Of a DNA stretch of 9,456 nucleotides, positions 1 to 7,584 are shown piece by piece. The number at the start of each line of letters is the position of its first letter. Positions within the stretch are counted from its first letter, which is position 1. The position numbers and the translations under genes were made by a program. Origin of the DNA: Nitrospirota bacterium (lineage in GTDB: Bacteria; Nitrospinota; Nitrospinia; Nitrospinales; Nitrospinaceae); NCBI GenBank assembly GCA_030600405.1, contig JAUVMD010000030.1:1-9456 (forward strand). The letters run 5' to 3'. The notes beneath the pieces are model-generated. The model ran no database searches. It saw only the letters and a program-made list of their open reading frames with translations, and was not told the origin of the DNA.

Positions 1-65
1 ACATCCTTCAATCGGGTCCCGGCAACCACTGGGACGATGGCATCATCCAAAAGGCACATCCATGA
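1..65 (+). CDS. 3' end of an unidentified upstream gene (partial)
   Basis: An open frame enters from the left edge (first full codon at 3) and ends at a TGA at 63-65, giving about 20 C-terminal residues that end in QKAHP. The TGA overlaps the ATG of the following binding-protein gene as ATGA, the usual arrangement of translationally coupled operon genes. Third codon positions are mostly C or G, or otherwise match neighbouring codon use, which supports real coding. The fragment is too short to assign a family. It could be another transport gene or an unrelated enzyme. If real, the importer operon starts upstream of this window and its promoter is not visible here. Confidence 0.5.
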   Translation, partial: ILQSGPGNHWDDGIIQKAHP

Positions 66-1942
66 AAAAACACTTTTTATTCCTGGTCCTCCTGCTAGGG
101 TTCGTTTTACTTTATGCTCCCCCGGGCTGGGCCGAAAAAGCCTCGCACGGGTTGTCGTTATACGGGCCGCAGGACCTCAAATACAAACCCGGCGAACCTT
201 ACCGCTACGGCAATCCCAACGCTCCCAAGGGCGGACATCTGGTTTTGAGCGACTTCGGTGCGTTCACCAAATTAAACCCGCTCTCGCTGAAAGGAGTTCC
301 CGCCCGCTTTATCGATTTGCTGGTGTTTCAAACCCCCATGGACGGCTCGGCGGATGATAACGAACATTTTTCCCAATACGGCAATCTGGTCGAAAAGGTG
401 GAACTGGCCGACGACCGGCTTAGCATGATTTACCACATCCGCAAAAACGCAAAATTTTCTGACGGGCACCCGGTTACGGCGGACGACTTTGTGTTCTCGT
501 TCGACCTGATTAAAAACCCGGAGTATCACCCTTTTTTCAAACATTATTTTGCCGATATCAAACAAGCTGAAAAACTGGATAGCTACAAAGTGAAATACAC
601 CTTCGCTTTTTATAACCAGGAGCTCCCGTTGATTGTGGGGCAAATGACCATCCTGCCAAAGCACATCTACGGTCAGAAAGATAAAAAGTTCGGCTCGGAT
701 TTTGACTATAAAGCTGTGGGAAGCGGTCCCTATAAAGTAAAAAAATACGAATTCGGCAAATACATCACTTACCAGCGTAATCCCAATTGGTGGGGAAAGG
801 ACCTGGCCATCAATAAAGGCCGTTACAATTTTGACGAAATCACCGTCAAAATTTATCTCGATCCAGTAGCGATGCGTGAGGCGTTTAAGGGAGGGGAATA
901 CCACTTTAACTTAATCAACAGCTCACGCGATTGGGCGTTGGACTACAAGGGAGATTTCGTCAAGAAAGGTTACTACCTTCGAAAAGAACTTCCTCATACC
1001 CGTGTGGCCGGTATGCAGGGCTTTGCCATGAACATGCGAAATCCGATTTTCAAATCGCGCAAGGTACGTGCCGCCATTGCCATGGTGATGGATTTCGAAT
1101 GGAGCAACCGGAATTTGTTTTACAACCAGTACACGCGCAATGATTGCTATTTCGACAACAACCCGGAAATGAAGGCCGAGGGCCTGCCTCAAGGAGAGGT
1201 TAAGAAAATACTACTTAACTTGAGGAAAGAATACGGTAAAAAACACGTCCCAAAAACCGTGTTCACCAAATCGGTCGGCGCACCCGGCCAGGGTATTTCC
1301 ATCGAAAAAAATGTTGCTCTGGCCAACAAACTGCTCGATTCGGAAGGCTGGCAACGAGGCGCAGACGGATTTCGCCAAAAGAAGGGTCAACGCCTGGAAA
1401 TTAAAATATTACTGGTCAGTCCCTTGTTCCAAAGAATCGTCGAACCGTTTAAAAACAATTTAAAGAAAATCGGGGTTCAGCTTACGGACAAACTGGTGCA
1501 AGTCGCCCAATATGAAGAACGCCTCCGGGAATTCAAGTATGACATGGTGGTGACCAATTTTCCCCAATCCCGCTCACCCGGCAACGAACAGAGAAGCATG
1601 TGGACCAGTGAAGCGACAAAAGTTCCGGGATCACGAAATTATATGGGCATTAAAAACCCGGCCATCGACGAGCTGGTCGATATCATCGTTAAAGCCAAAA
1701 CCCGCAAGGAACTGGTGAACGCCATTCAAGCAATGGACCGTATCCTGACTCAGCAATTTTATCTGGTGCCCCATTGGTATATCGGTTACGACCGCATGGT
1801 GTATTGGAATCGATTTTCACATCCCAAAATTATTCCTTCTGCATCAAGCCGCCAGGCTCATTTTATAGAGTGGTGGTGGTACGATGAGGCCAAGGCCAAA
1901 AAACTCAAAATCGCCCGCGCCTCCGGTAAACCGCTTAAGTGA
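62..1942 (+). CDS. yejA: Periplasmic oligopeptide-binding protein, YejA-like (SBP_bac_5 family)
   Basis: This is the substrate-capturing subunit of a Yej-type peptide ABC importer and acts in the periplasm. The 626-residue product begins with a signal peptide: KK, a hydrophobic core to about residue 20, and likely cleavage after GWA at 25. There is no lipobox cysteine. The mature N-terminus carries the YejA-type stretch YGNPNAPKGGHLVLSDFGAF (about 49-68). The conserved C-terminal part includes PGNEQRSMW and VPHWYIGYDRMVYWNRF (about 505-590). Length is slightly above E. coli YejA (about 600). The start is supported by AAAAGG at 49-54, 7 bases before the ATG. It overlaps the upstream stop by 3 bases and is followed 18 bases later by the permease gene. 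Known relatives bind murein-derived peptides or microcin C; the substrate here is inferred. Confidence 0.93.
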   Translation: MKKHFLFLVLLLGFVLLYAPPGWAEKASHGLSLYGPQDLKYKPGEPYRYGNPNAPKGGHLVLSDFGAFTKLNPLSLKGVPARFIDLLVFQTPMDGSADDNEHFSQYGNLVEKVELADDRLSMIYHIRKNAKFSDGHPVTADDFVFSFDLIKNPEYHPFFKHYFADIKQAEKLDSYKVKYTFAFYNQELPLIVGQMTILPKHIYGQKDKKFGSDFDYKAVGSGPYKVKKYEFGKYITYQRNPNWWGKDLAINKGRYNFDEITVKIYLDPVAMREAFKGGEYHFNLINSSRDWALDYKGDFVKKGYYLRKELPHTRVAGMQGFAMNMRNPIFKSRKVRAAIAMVMDFEWSNRNLFYNQYTRNDCYFDNNPEMKAEGLPQGEVKKILLNLRKEYGKKHVPKTVFTKSVGAPGQGISIEKNVALANKLLDSEGWQRGADGFRQKKGQRLEIKILLVSPLFQRIVEPFKNNLKKIGVQLTDKLVQVAQYEERLREFKYDMVVTNFPQSRSPGNEQRSMWTSEATKVPGSRNYMGIKNPAIDELVDIIVKAKTRKELVNAIQAMDRILTQQFYLVPHWYIGYDRMVYWNRFSHPKIIPSASSRQAHFIEWWWYDEAKAKKLKIARASGKPLK

Positions 1943-1960
1943 CCTCATTCAGATAACGCT

Positions 1961-3103
1961 ATGACCACTTACATCATTCGCCGCCTGTTGTTGATGTTCC
2001 CGACCTTGATCGGGATTCTCACGATCACGTTTATCATCGTCCAATTCGTGCCAGGCGGACCCATCGATCAAATGAGATCCCTGCTACGTGGACATGCGGG
2101 CGTGTTGAGCGAAGCCGGCGGTGGGGGTCCGGGGGGTGTCCAGGGTCTCAAAGCCCAGGAGATGGACCCAAAGTATCTGGAAGAACTCAAAAAAACCTAT
2201 CACCTTGACCGGCCTCTGTGGGAACGCTACCTCCGTACCTTCATCTGGTATTCGCCAAAGGATCTGAACCAGCCCTTCACCCAACGGTTTTTCAACCGGG
2301 ACAACTGGGACGGGTTTCTGATGTTCAAATTCGGCAATTCATTTTACCGGAACAAGTCGGTGCTGGAGCTGATCGTCGAAAAACTACCGGTCTCGGCCTC
2401 CCTTGGGGTCATCAGTTTTTTCATGACCTACATCATCTGCATCACCCTGGGTATCGCCAAGGCAGTGAGAAGCGGCTCTCAATTTGATACCGCCTCCAGC
2501 GTACTTGTGTTGATCGGTTACAGTACACCGGGTTTCGTTCTAGGACTCCTGCTCATCGTTTTTTTTGGGCCGGGTGACCGGGCGATAGCCCACATGATAC
2601 CCATTGCCGGGCTGACCTCGGTGGGCACCCCCGGTTATGAGGAGTGGACCTCCTGGCAGAAGTTTACCGATTATCTGTATCACCTGGCGGCGCCGCTGAC
2701 TTGTTACATCATTGGTGGTTTCGCGACGCTCACCATGTTGACCAAGAACGCGATCATTGAAGAAATGCGCAAACAATATGTACTCACCGCCCGAGCTAAG
2801 GGGTTGACCGAGAACAGCATCCTCTACAAGCATATTTTAAAAAATTCACTGATCCCCCTGATCACCGGTTTTCCCATCGCTTTTCTGACCATGTTTTTTT
2901 CCGGCTCATTGCTGATCGAACAGATTTTTACCTTGGACGGCTTAGGTCTGCTGTCGTACCAGGCCGTGATCCAGAGGGATTATCCCATCGTATTGGGCAG
3001 TCTGTTTATTTTTGCTTTGCTGGCATTGATCGGACAGTTGTTGACGGATATTTCTTACGTGATCATCGACCGCCGGATTTCATTTGAGGAGGCGCAAGGG
3101 TAG
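1961..3103 (+). CDS. yejB: Peptide ABC transporter permease, YejB-like
   Basis: This is an inner-membrane channel subunit of the Yej importer (BPD_transp_1 fold). The 380-residue protein starts MTTYIIRRLLL and has membrane segments at roughly 7-30, 145-168, 180-202, 240-262, 297-318 and 343-366. The EAA loop that docks on the ATPase is at about 267-295 (EEMRKQYVLTARAKG, then HILKN). A glycine-rich stretch at 50-62 follows the first membrane segment; E. coli YejB has a comparable one. Residues about 97-118 (QPFTQRFFNRDNWDGF region) look like an extra periplasmic segment relative to E. coli YejB as I remember it. No clear Shine-Dalgarno precedes the ATG, so coupling to yejA is likely. Its TAG shares its last base with the GTG start of the next permease. 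Confidence 0.93.
   Translation: MTTYIIRRLLLMFPTLIGILTITFIIVQFVPGGPIDQMRSLLRGHAGVLSEAGGGGPGGVQGLKAQEMDPKYLEELKKTYHLDRPLWERYLRTFIWYSPKDLNQPFTQRFFNRDNWDGFLMFKFGNSFYRNKSVLELIVEKLPVSASLGVISFFMTYIICITLGIAKAVRSGSQFDTASSVLVLIGYSTPGFVLGLLLIVFFGPGDRAIAHMIPIAGLTSVGTPGYEEWTSWQKFTDYLYHLAAPLTCYIIGGFATLTMLTKNAIIEEMRKQYVLTARAKGLTENSILYKHILKNSLIPLITGFPIAFLTMFFSGSLLIEQIFTLDGLGLLSYQAVIQRDYPIVLGSLFIFALLALIGQLLTDISYVIIDRRISFEEAQG
3086..3092 (+). promoter_or_regulatory. Ribosome binding site for the GTG start of yejE
   Basis: GAGGAGG lies inside the end of yejB, 10 bases before the GTG at 3103. It supports GTG as the real start of the second permease despite the one-base overlap with the yejB stop codon. No in-frame ATG closer to the conserved N-terminus offers a better choice. 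Confidence 0.6.
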
Positions 3104-4359
3104 TGGCCACAAAATTAAACAAGGACCTGCAGGTTAAATTTCAAAAATTCAATAGCGACAAACGGGCGCGCTACAGCCTGCTCGCCTTGATGGCGATTTT
3201 TTTCCTGACCCTGCCCGCCGAGTTTTTGTGCAACGTCCGCCCAACCCTTTTGGTGGTGGACGGCAAACCGTATTTCCCCATCTTGTTGACTTACAGCGAG
3301 CAAGACTTTGGCGGTCCCCTTCTCTCGGAACCCGATTACAAGTCGGAACGATTTCTAAGAATTCTTAAGGGCGAATCGCCGGACTCTTCAGCGGATATGG
3401 ACTTGAGCGATTTTGATGAAGGGGATGATACCGGCCTGATACTGGGTCTGGAAGATTTCGAAGAAGACGATTCTCTGATGCCAGTTACGGAAACCAAACC
3501 AGAAACAATTCCAGAAAGTCCCGTTGCGCTTGCCAAGCCCCGCGACTATTGGATGCTCTGGCCGCCGGTGCGTTATGACTACAAATACATTCCCAGCCAC
3601 AGCGTAACCGGCCGGGTCGCCCTCGCCGCCCCTTACGAAACACCCTCCGCCGATAAAAACAGAATCATCCCCTCGTCCTGGCGAGACGGACATTACCTGG
3701 GAACCGACGACCGCGGCCGGGACGTGCTGGCGCGTTTGATTTACGGTTTCCGCATTTCAATGATTTTCGGTTTATCGCTGGCGGTAACGGGAACCCTTCT
3801 CGGATGCCTGCTAGGCGGCATTCAGGGGTTTTTCGGCGGCTGGATCGATCTGATCGGGCAACGCCTGACGGAGATGTGGGGTTCCATCCCGCGTCTCTAC
3901 ATTCTGATTATTTTGAGCGCCCTACTCACCCCCTCTGTTTGGCTGTTGTTTGGAATTTTAAACCTGACGGCATGGATGGGCATGGCCGCCTATATCCGCG
4001 CTGAATTTTTAAAGGGACGCAACCTTGAGTATGTCAAAGCCGCCAAGGCGCTGGGGGTTTCAAATTTCCGCATCATGGGAAAACATATCCTGCCGAATTC
4101 GCTGACACCGGTCATCACCTTTTTTCCGTTTGAAGTGACGGCAGGCATTCTGGCGCTGGTGAGCCTCGATTTTCTGAACCTCGGAGTACCCAGTCCCGCC
4201 CCGAGCATCGGTGAACTGCTGTCGCAGGGCAAAACCAATCTGCAGGCCATCTGGATACTGGTCCCCACCTTTGTGGTGCTGACCGGAGCCCTCACTTTAT
4301 TGACCTTCGTCGGCGATGGCATCCGCAACGCCTTTGACCCCAGAAAGGCGGCCAACTGA
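3103..4359 (+). CDS. yejE: Peptide ABC transporter permease, YejE-like, with acidic insert
   Basis: This is the second inner-membrane channel subunit, partner of the YejB-like protein. The 418-residue product has a first membrane segment at about 23-43. The family stretch PYFPILLTYSEQDFGGPL is at about 56-73, the permease entry motif LGTDDRGRDVLARLIYG is at 199-215, and the EAA loop is at about 298-332 (EYVKAAKALGVSNFR, HILPNS). The C-terminus FDPRKA resembles E. coli YejE. It is about 75 residues longer than E. coli YejE (about 341), mainly because of an insert at about 91-146. Its first 40 residues hold 16 Asp/Glu and no Lys/Arg. By topology this lies between the first membrane segment and the core, so in the periplasm. 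The start is GTG at 3103. The TGA at 4357 directly abuts the ATG of the ATPase gene. Confidence 0.92.
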   Translation: MATKLNKDLQVKFQKFNSDKRARYSLLALMAIFFLTLPAEFLCNVRPTLLVVDGKPYFPILLTYSEQDFGGPLLSEPDYKSERFLRILKGESPDSSADMDLSDFDEGDDTGLILGLEDFEEDDSLMPVTETKPETIPESPVALAKPRDYWMLWPPVRYDYKYIPSHSVTGRVALAAPYETPSADKNRIIPSSWRDGHYLGTDDRGRDVLARLIYGFRISMIFGLSLAVTGTLLGCLLGGIQGFFGGWIDLIGQRLTEMWGSIPRLYILIILSALLTPSVWLLFGILNLTAWMGMAAYIRAEFLKGRNLEYVKAAKALGVSNFRIMGKHILPNSLTPVITFFPFEVTAGILALVSLDFLNLGVPSPAPSIGELLSQGKTNLQAIWILVPTFVVLTGALTLLTFVGDGIRNAFDPRKAAN

Positions 4360-6369
4360 ATGTTACTCGAAGTCGACAATCTTAGAACCTATTTCCGGGT
4401 GGGCCTCACTCAGGTAGCGCAAGCGGTGGACGGCATCTCCTTCCAACTGGATCAGGGCAAAACTCTGGCACTGGTGGGAGAATCCGGGTGCGGCAAATCC
4501 CAGACCGCTTTTTCCATTATCCGCCTCATCGCCGAAAACGGGTATCACCCCTCCGGCAAGATTCTGTTTGACCGGGAAAACCTGTCCGAAAAATCCGAGG
4601 CAGACATGCGCCGTGTTCGCGGCAACGACATCGCCATGATCTTCCAGGAACCGATGACCTCACTCAATCCTTTATACCGCATCGGCAACCAGTTGGAAGA
4701 ACCGCTTCGCATGCACCGCATGCTCCAAAAAGGCCCGGCCCGCAAGCGGGCGATCGAGTTGCTGGACCATGTCGGTCTTCCCGACCCGGACAAGCGCATC
4801 GACGACTATCCCCACCAACTGTCCGGCGGCATGAAACAGAGGGTAATGATCGCCATGGCGCTGGCTTGTGAACCCAAACTGCTGATCGCGGACGAGCCGA
4901 CCACGGCGCTGGACGTGACGATTCAAGCCCAAGTCCTGCGGTTGATGGCGGACCTTCAAAAAGAAACGGGCATGGCGATCCTACTCATCACGCACGATAT
5001 GGGTATCGTTAACCAGATGGCGGACGATGTGTCTATCATGTATGCCGGACGCATCGTGGAACAGGGAAGCCGCGAGCAAATTTTCGGGAATATGATGCAC
5101 CCTTACACCCGGCGGTTATTTGAATCCATTCCCAAGCCCGGTGACGAGGGATATCAACTGAACACAATCCCCGGCCTGGTTCCACCTGCGACGGATTACG
5201 GAGAAGGATGTTTATTCGCCGACCGGTGTGCTTACACCATGGACGTGTGCCGCTCCCACGATAGTAAAATTTATAAAGTGGAACGGGGGCATACGGTACG
5301 CTGTCATTTATTCGAAGGAGGTATAACCCAAACCGCCGCGCAGGAAGAACCTAAAATTCCCGCTCCCAAAAAATCGATGGGGCGCGAACTTTTGATCACC
5401 GTTGAGGGACTAAAAACCTGGTTCCCGGTGCGTAAAGGCGTGTTTCGCCGGATTGCCAATTATGTTAAAGCGGTGGATCATGTTGATTTGAAATTGATGA
5501 AGAGGTCAACTGTGGCCCTGGTCGGCGAGTCCGGGTGTGGTAAAACCACCTTGGGTGAGTCCATCTTACGATTAAACCGGGAGGTGCAGGGAACGGTGCG
5601 ATTTCAAGAAACCGATGTGATGAGCCTGCCCATGAACGAGTTAAAGCAAATCCGCCGACACATGCAAATCGTATTTCAGGATCCCTTCGGTTCCCTGTCG
5701 CCCCGCCTGCGGGTTCGGGAAATCATTGGTGAAGGCCTACAGGTTCATTTTTCGGAACTGGGTTCGGATGAAACCAATGATAAAATTTCCAAGGTACTGA
5801 GGGAGGTGGGGATGGACCCTTCCGTCGCCGACCGATATCCACACGAGTTTTCCGGAGGGCAGCGGCAACGCATCAGCATCGCCCGGGCACTCATCCTGGA
5901 GCCGGAGTTTCTGGTGCTGGATGAACCCACCAGCGCGCTGGATGTATCGGTGCAGGCGCAGGTGCTCAACCTGCTCAGGGAATTGCAGTCTAAACGGAAT
6001 CTGACCTACCTGTTCATCACCCACAATCTGAATGTGGTGCAGTATATTTCCGATGAAGTGGCCATAATGTATCTTGGACGCATCGTGGAATATGCGGCGG
6101 CGAAGGAGTTGTTCCAGCAGCCGAAACATCCTTATACGCAAACGCTCCTCAAAGCGGTGCCCTCGCTGGGCGAACGCAAACCGTTTGAGCCGGTGGTCGG
6201 GGATGTGCCTTCACCGCTCAATCCGCCCTCAGGATGTCACTTTCATCCACGTTGCCCGATTTTAATGAAGGAACCGGAAGGATCTCCATTACACCAAAAA
6301 TGCCGGAACGAGTATCCGGAAAAGAAATTCAAGGGGAACACTTTTGTGGCCTGCCATGCTGTGGACTAG
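4360..6369 (+). CDS. yejF: Double ATPase subunit of peptide ABC importer, YejF-like, with two cysteine tails
   Basis: This cytoplasmic protein powers the importer with two fused nucleotide-binding domains. Half 1 has Walker A GESGCGKS (40-47), Q-loop QEPMTSLNP (96-104), signature LSGGMKQR (154-161), Walker B LLIADEP (174-180) and H-loop THD (211-213). Half 2 has GESGCGKT (389-396), QDPFGSLSP (440-448), FSGGQRQR (497-504), VLDEP (519-523) and THN (554-556). All key catalytic motifs are present in both halves. After each half comes an oligopeptide-ATPase C-terminal region with four cysteines: C284, C290, C297, C315 and C626, C632, C648, C665. E. coli YejF (about 529 residues) lacks these tails in my recollection, whereas DppD and DppF have them; this accounts for the 669-residue length. 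The ATG directly abuts the yejE stop. It is the last gene of the operon. Confidence 0.94.
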   Translation: MLLEVDNLRTYFRVGLTQVAQAVDGISFQLDQGKTLALVGESGCGKSQTAFSIIRLIAENGYHPSGKILFDRENLSEKSEADMRRVRGNDIAMIFQEPMTSLNPLYRIGNQLEEPLRMHRMLQKGPARKRAIELLDHVGLPDPDKRIDDYPHQLSGGMKQRVMIAMALACEPKLLIADEPTTALDVTIQAQVLRLMADLQKETGMAILLITHDMGIVNQMADDVSIMYAGRIVEQGSREQIFGNMMHPYTRRLFESIPKPGDEGYQLNTIPGLVPPATDYGEGCLFADRCAYTMDVCRSHDSKIYKVERGHTVRCHLFEGGITQTAAQEEPKIPAPKKSMGRELLITVEGLKTWFPVRKGVFRRIANYVKAVDHVDLKLMKRSTVALVGESGCGKTTLGESILRLNREVQGTVRFQETDVMSLPMNELKQIRRHMQIVFQDPFGSLSPRLRVREIIGEGLQVHFSELGSDETNDKISKVLREVGMDPSVADRYPHEFSGGQRQRISIARALILEPEFLVLDEPTSALDVSVQAQVLNLLRELQSKRNLTYLFITHNLNVVQYISDEVAIMYLGRIVEYAAAKELFQQPKHPYTQTLLKAVPSLGERKPFEPVVGDVPSPLNPPSGCHFHPRCPILMKEPEGSPLHQKCRNEYPEKKFKGNTFVACHAVD

Positions 6370-6398
6370 GCAAACCATTCAAGAACTTCGTGGAAGGT

Positions 6399-6491
6399 TC
6401 AGTCTGACTTGTGGCTGGTCATCAGATAGAAGAGCAACGTAAAAGCGGCGAGAAATCCCAGAGCGATAAAGATAAGACACTGTAAATTCAT
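6399..6491 (-). CDS. Putative 30-residue single-span membrane protein
   Basis: On the minus strand an ATG at 6491-6489 opens a 30-codon frame ending in TGA at 6401-6399. A strong GAGGAG site lies 4 bases upstream (6501-6496). The peptide starts MNLQC, runs through about 20 almost wholly hydrophobic residues (LIFIALGFLAAF, then TLLFYLM), and ends polar with TSHKSD. That is the build of a one-pass inner-membrane miniprotein, perhaps an accessory subunit of a larger membrane complex. I do not recognise the family, and a match to CydX, KdpF or CcoQ is not evident. It lies tail-to-tail with yejF and divergent to the proline dehydrogenase gene. The cysteine at position 5 lacks the residues of a lipobox. 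Support comes from the ribosome site, composition and absence of any other gene in the gap; conservation is unknown. Confidence 0.55.
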   Translation of the reverse strand: MNLQCLIFIALGFLAAFTLLFYLMTSHKSD

Positions 6492-6495
6492 AACA

Positions 6496-6501
6496 CTCCT
6501 C
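6496..6501 (-). promoter_or_regulatory. Ribosome binding site of the small minus-strand membrane-protein gene
   Basis: Read on the minus strand this is GAGGAG followed by TGTT and then ATG. It is the best Shine-Dalgarno in this gap and is the main argument that the 30-codon frame downstream is translated. The spacing is short but acceptable, as GAGG sits 6 bases before the ATG. Confidence 0.55.
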
Positions 6502-6512
6502 AAACGGGGAAT

Positions 6513-6540
6513 TCTATAACATCCTATGGGTCAAATCCAA
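6513..6540 (-). promoter_or_regulatory. Candidate sigma-70-type promoter for the small minus-strand gene
   Basis: On the minus strand TTGGAT (6540-6535) and TATAGA (6518-6513) are separated by 16 bases. A transcript starting near 6506 would carry a leader of about 15 bases that includes the GAGGAG site. The boxes match the consensus at only 3 of 6 and 4 of 6 positions, so this is tentative. Confidence 0.25.
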
Positions 6541-6568
6541 GGCAATATTCCGGTGGTATTCTAAACTT

Positions 6569-6597
6569 TTGCCCCATCCTTCCAGATCGTTTATATT
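6569..6597 (+). promoter_or_regulatory. Candidate sigma-70-type promoter upstream of proline dehydrogenase
   Basis: TTGCCC (6569-6574) and TATATT (6592-6597) are separated by 17 bases and match the consensus boxes at 4 of 6 and 5 of 6 positions. The region around the -10 box is A+T-rich. A start near 6604 would give a leader of about 90 bases before the ATG at 6696. It is the best plus-strand promoter candidate in the gap, and the gene behind it needs one because it is separated from the importer operon. Confidence 0.4.
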
Positions 6598-6695
6598 ATA
6601 AGTGTCAGTTTTTTATTAGGTTTTCCATCATTGACCCCTATTCTTTATCCTCAGGGATGGGTCGCTTGCACCCCCATTGTCTGGGATGATACACG

Positions 6696-7568
6696 ATGCG
6701 TATCCTATATCCATTCGCCAAACGATTTATCGCCGGAGAAGACCGGGCAACGGCGCTCAAGAACATCAAATCCCTTTACGATCAGGGATTCCTCTGCACG
6801 GTGGATGTCCTGGGCGAAAGTGTTCATACAGAGGATCAGGCAATCGCGGCGAAAAGCGAGTATCTGGCTCTCCTGAAAGACATCGAAACCTTTCGTCGCC
6901 CGGTTGACATTTCCGCCAAGGTCAGCGCCCTGGGAATGGACATCAGCTTCGATCTCTGTAAAAAAAATACGAAGGATTTGATTGATGCGGTGCGTCATCA
7001 CACCATCCGATTTGACATGGAGGGATCGGATTTAACCGAGCGAACCATAAAATTAGGCCTCGAACTCCAAAAAACCCATAAGAACCTGGGAGTGGTGTTA
7101 CAAGCCTATCTTCGCCGGACAGACCAGGATGTACAATCAGTGATCGAGCAGGGGGTTTCCACCCGATTGTGCAAGGGAGCTTACAAGGAACCGGACGCCA
7201 TCGCTTATCAGTCGATGGATGAAATCCGTGAAAACTTTTTGAAGCAGGCTTTCCGTCTTCTGAAGGAGGGAAACCTGCCCGCCATCGCCACCCACGACGA
7301 AGTTTTGATAGAAAAAATTATCGAATTTATCGAAAGGGAAAAAATTCCTGCCGATTCATTTTATTTTGAATTGCTTTATGGGGTACGGCGGGATATCCAG
7401 AAGGTGCTTCTGGATAAGGGATATCAGGTACGCCTCTATGTTCCATATGGTAAAGCCTGGCTGCCTTACACCTTGAGACGACTGGCGGAAAGAAAAGAAA
7501 ATATTATTTTTGTCCTCAAGAATATCGTTCGAGAAGCCCTGGGATTGGGAAAGTTTTCCAAATCGTGA
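6696..7568 (+). CDS. Monofunctional proline dehydrogenase (FAD-dependent, PutA/PRODH family)
   Basis: It oxidises L-proline to pyrroline-5-carboxylate, reducing FAD and passing electrons to the quinone pool at the inner membrane face. This is the first step of proline catabolism to glutamate. The 290-residue beta/alpha-barrel protein shows VDVLGE (36-41), SAKVSALGMD (73-82), RFDME (105-109), VVLQAYLRR (133-141), RLCKGAYKE (157-165), ATHDE (198-202), FELLYGVRRD (224-233) and YVPYGKAWLPYTLRRLAER (248-266). The Arg261-Arg262 pair corresponds to the proline-carboxylate-binding arginines of the family. It is slightly shorter at the N-terminus than the Thermus enzyme (about 307). An in-frame TGA at 6687-6689 rules out a longer start. 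The ribosome site before the ATG is weak (GGGATGA). No pyrroline-5-carboxylate dehydrogenase gene lies in the window. The gene would conventionally be called putA or putB. Confidence 0.93.
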   Translation: MRILYPFAKRFIAGEDRATALKNIKSLYDQGFLCTVDVLGESVHTEDQAIAAKSEYLALLKDIETFRRPVDISAKVSALGMDISFDLCKKNTKDLIDAVRHHTIRFDMEGSDLTERTIKLGLELQKTHKNLGVVLQAYLRRTDQDVQSVIEQGVSTRLCKGAYKEPDAIAYQSMDEIRENFLKQAFRLLKEGNLPAIATHDEVLIEKIIEFIEREKIPADSFYFELLYGVRRDIQKVLLDKGYQVRLYVPYGKAWLPYTLRRLAERKENIIFVLKNIVREALGLGKFSKS

Positions 7569-7584
7569 GTATCTACCAATTGAC

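Larger units (their letters stand above)
6370..6695. other. Intergenic region between the importer operon and the proline dehydrogenase gene
   Basis: This 326-base stretch has no plus-strand gene that I can support. It contains the small minus-strand membrane-protein frame, its ribosome site and a weak minus-strand promoter. To their right lie the plus-strand promoter candidate and an untranslated leader. No clear intrinsic terminator follows yejF: the only nearby hairpin (6383-6400) is short, bulged and lacks a T run. Confidence 0.7.

Noticed and set aside
37..357. Plus-strand frame overlapping the yejA start
   Set aside because: It lies out of frame inside a gene with a clear signal peptide and family match; its peptide is Arg/Pro-rich with no family features.
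272..904. 210-codon minus-strand frame inside yejA
   Set aside because: It is an antisense shadow of a strongly supported gene, with no ribosome site or recognisable domain.
5737..6141. 134-codon minus-strand frame inside yejF
   Set aside because: It is antisense to conserved Walker and signature motifs; the frame is a by-product of codon bias.
62..6369. Yej operon as a dedicated microcin or antibiotic system
   Set aside because: No biosynthesis, maturation or immunity gene is visible beside it; a general peptide or murein-peptide importer is the simpler reading.
6383..6400. Hairpin GAAC-TTC / GAAG-GTTC after yejF as a terminator
   Set aside because: The stem is only 7 pairs with a bulge, there is no T run on the plus strand, and on the minus strand it overlaps the small gene's stop codon with only scattered T residues after it.
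6631..6907. Short plus-strand frames around the proline dehydrogenase start
   Set aside because: They run out of frame into a firmly identified gene and have no ribosome site or recognisable product.
7510..7584. Longer start for the glycosyltransferase
   Set aside because: It would overlap the conserved C-terminus of proline dehydrogenase by 59 bases, and the added residues do not resemble a GT4 N-terminus; MKPPKKVLTIYF at 7585 does.
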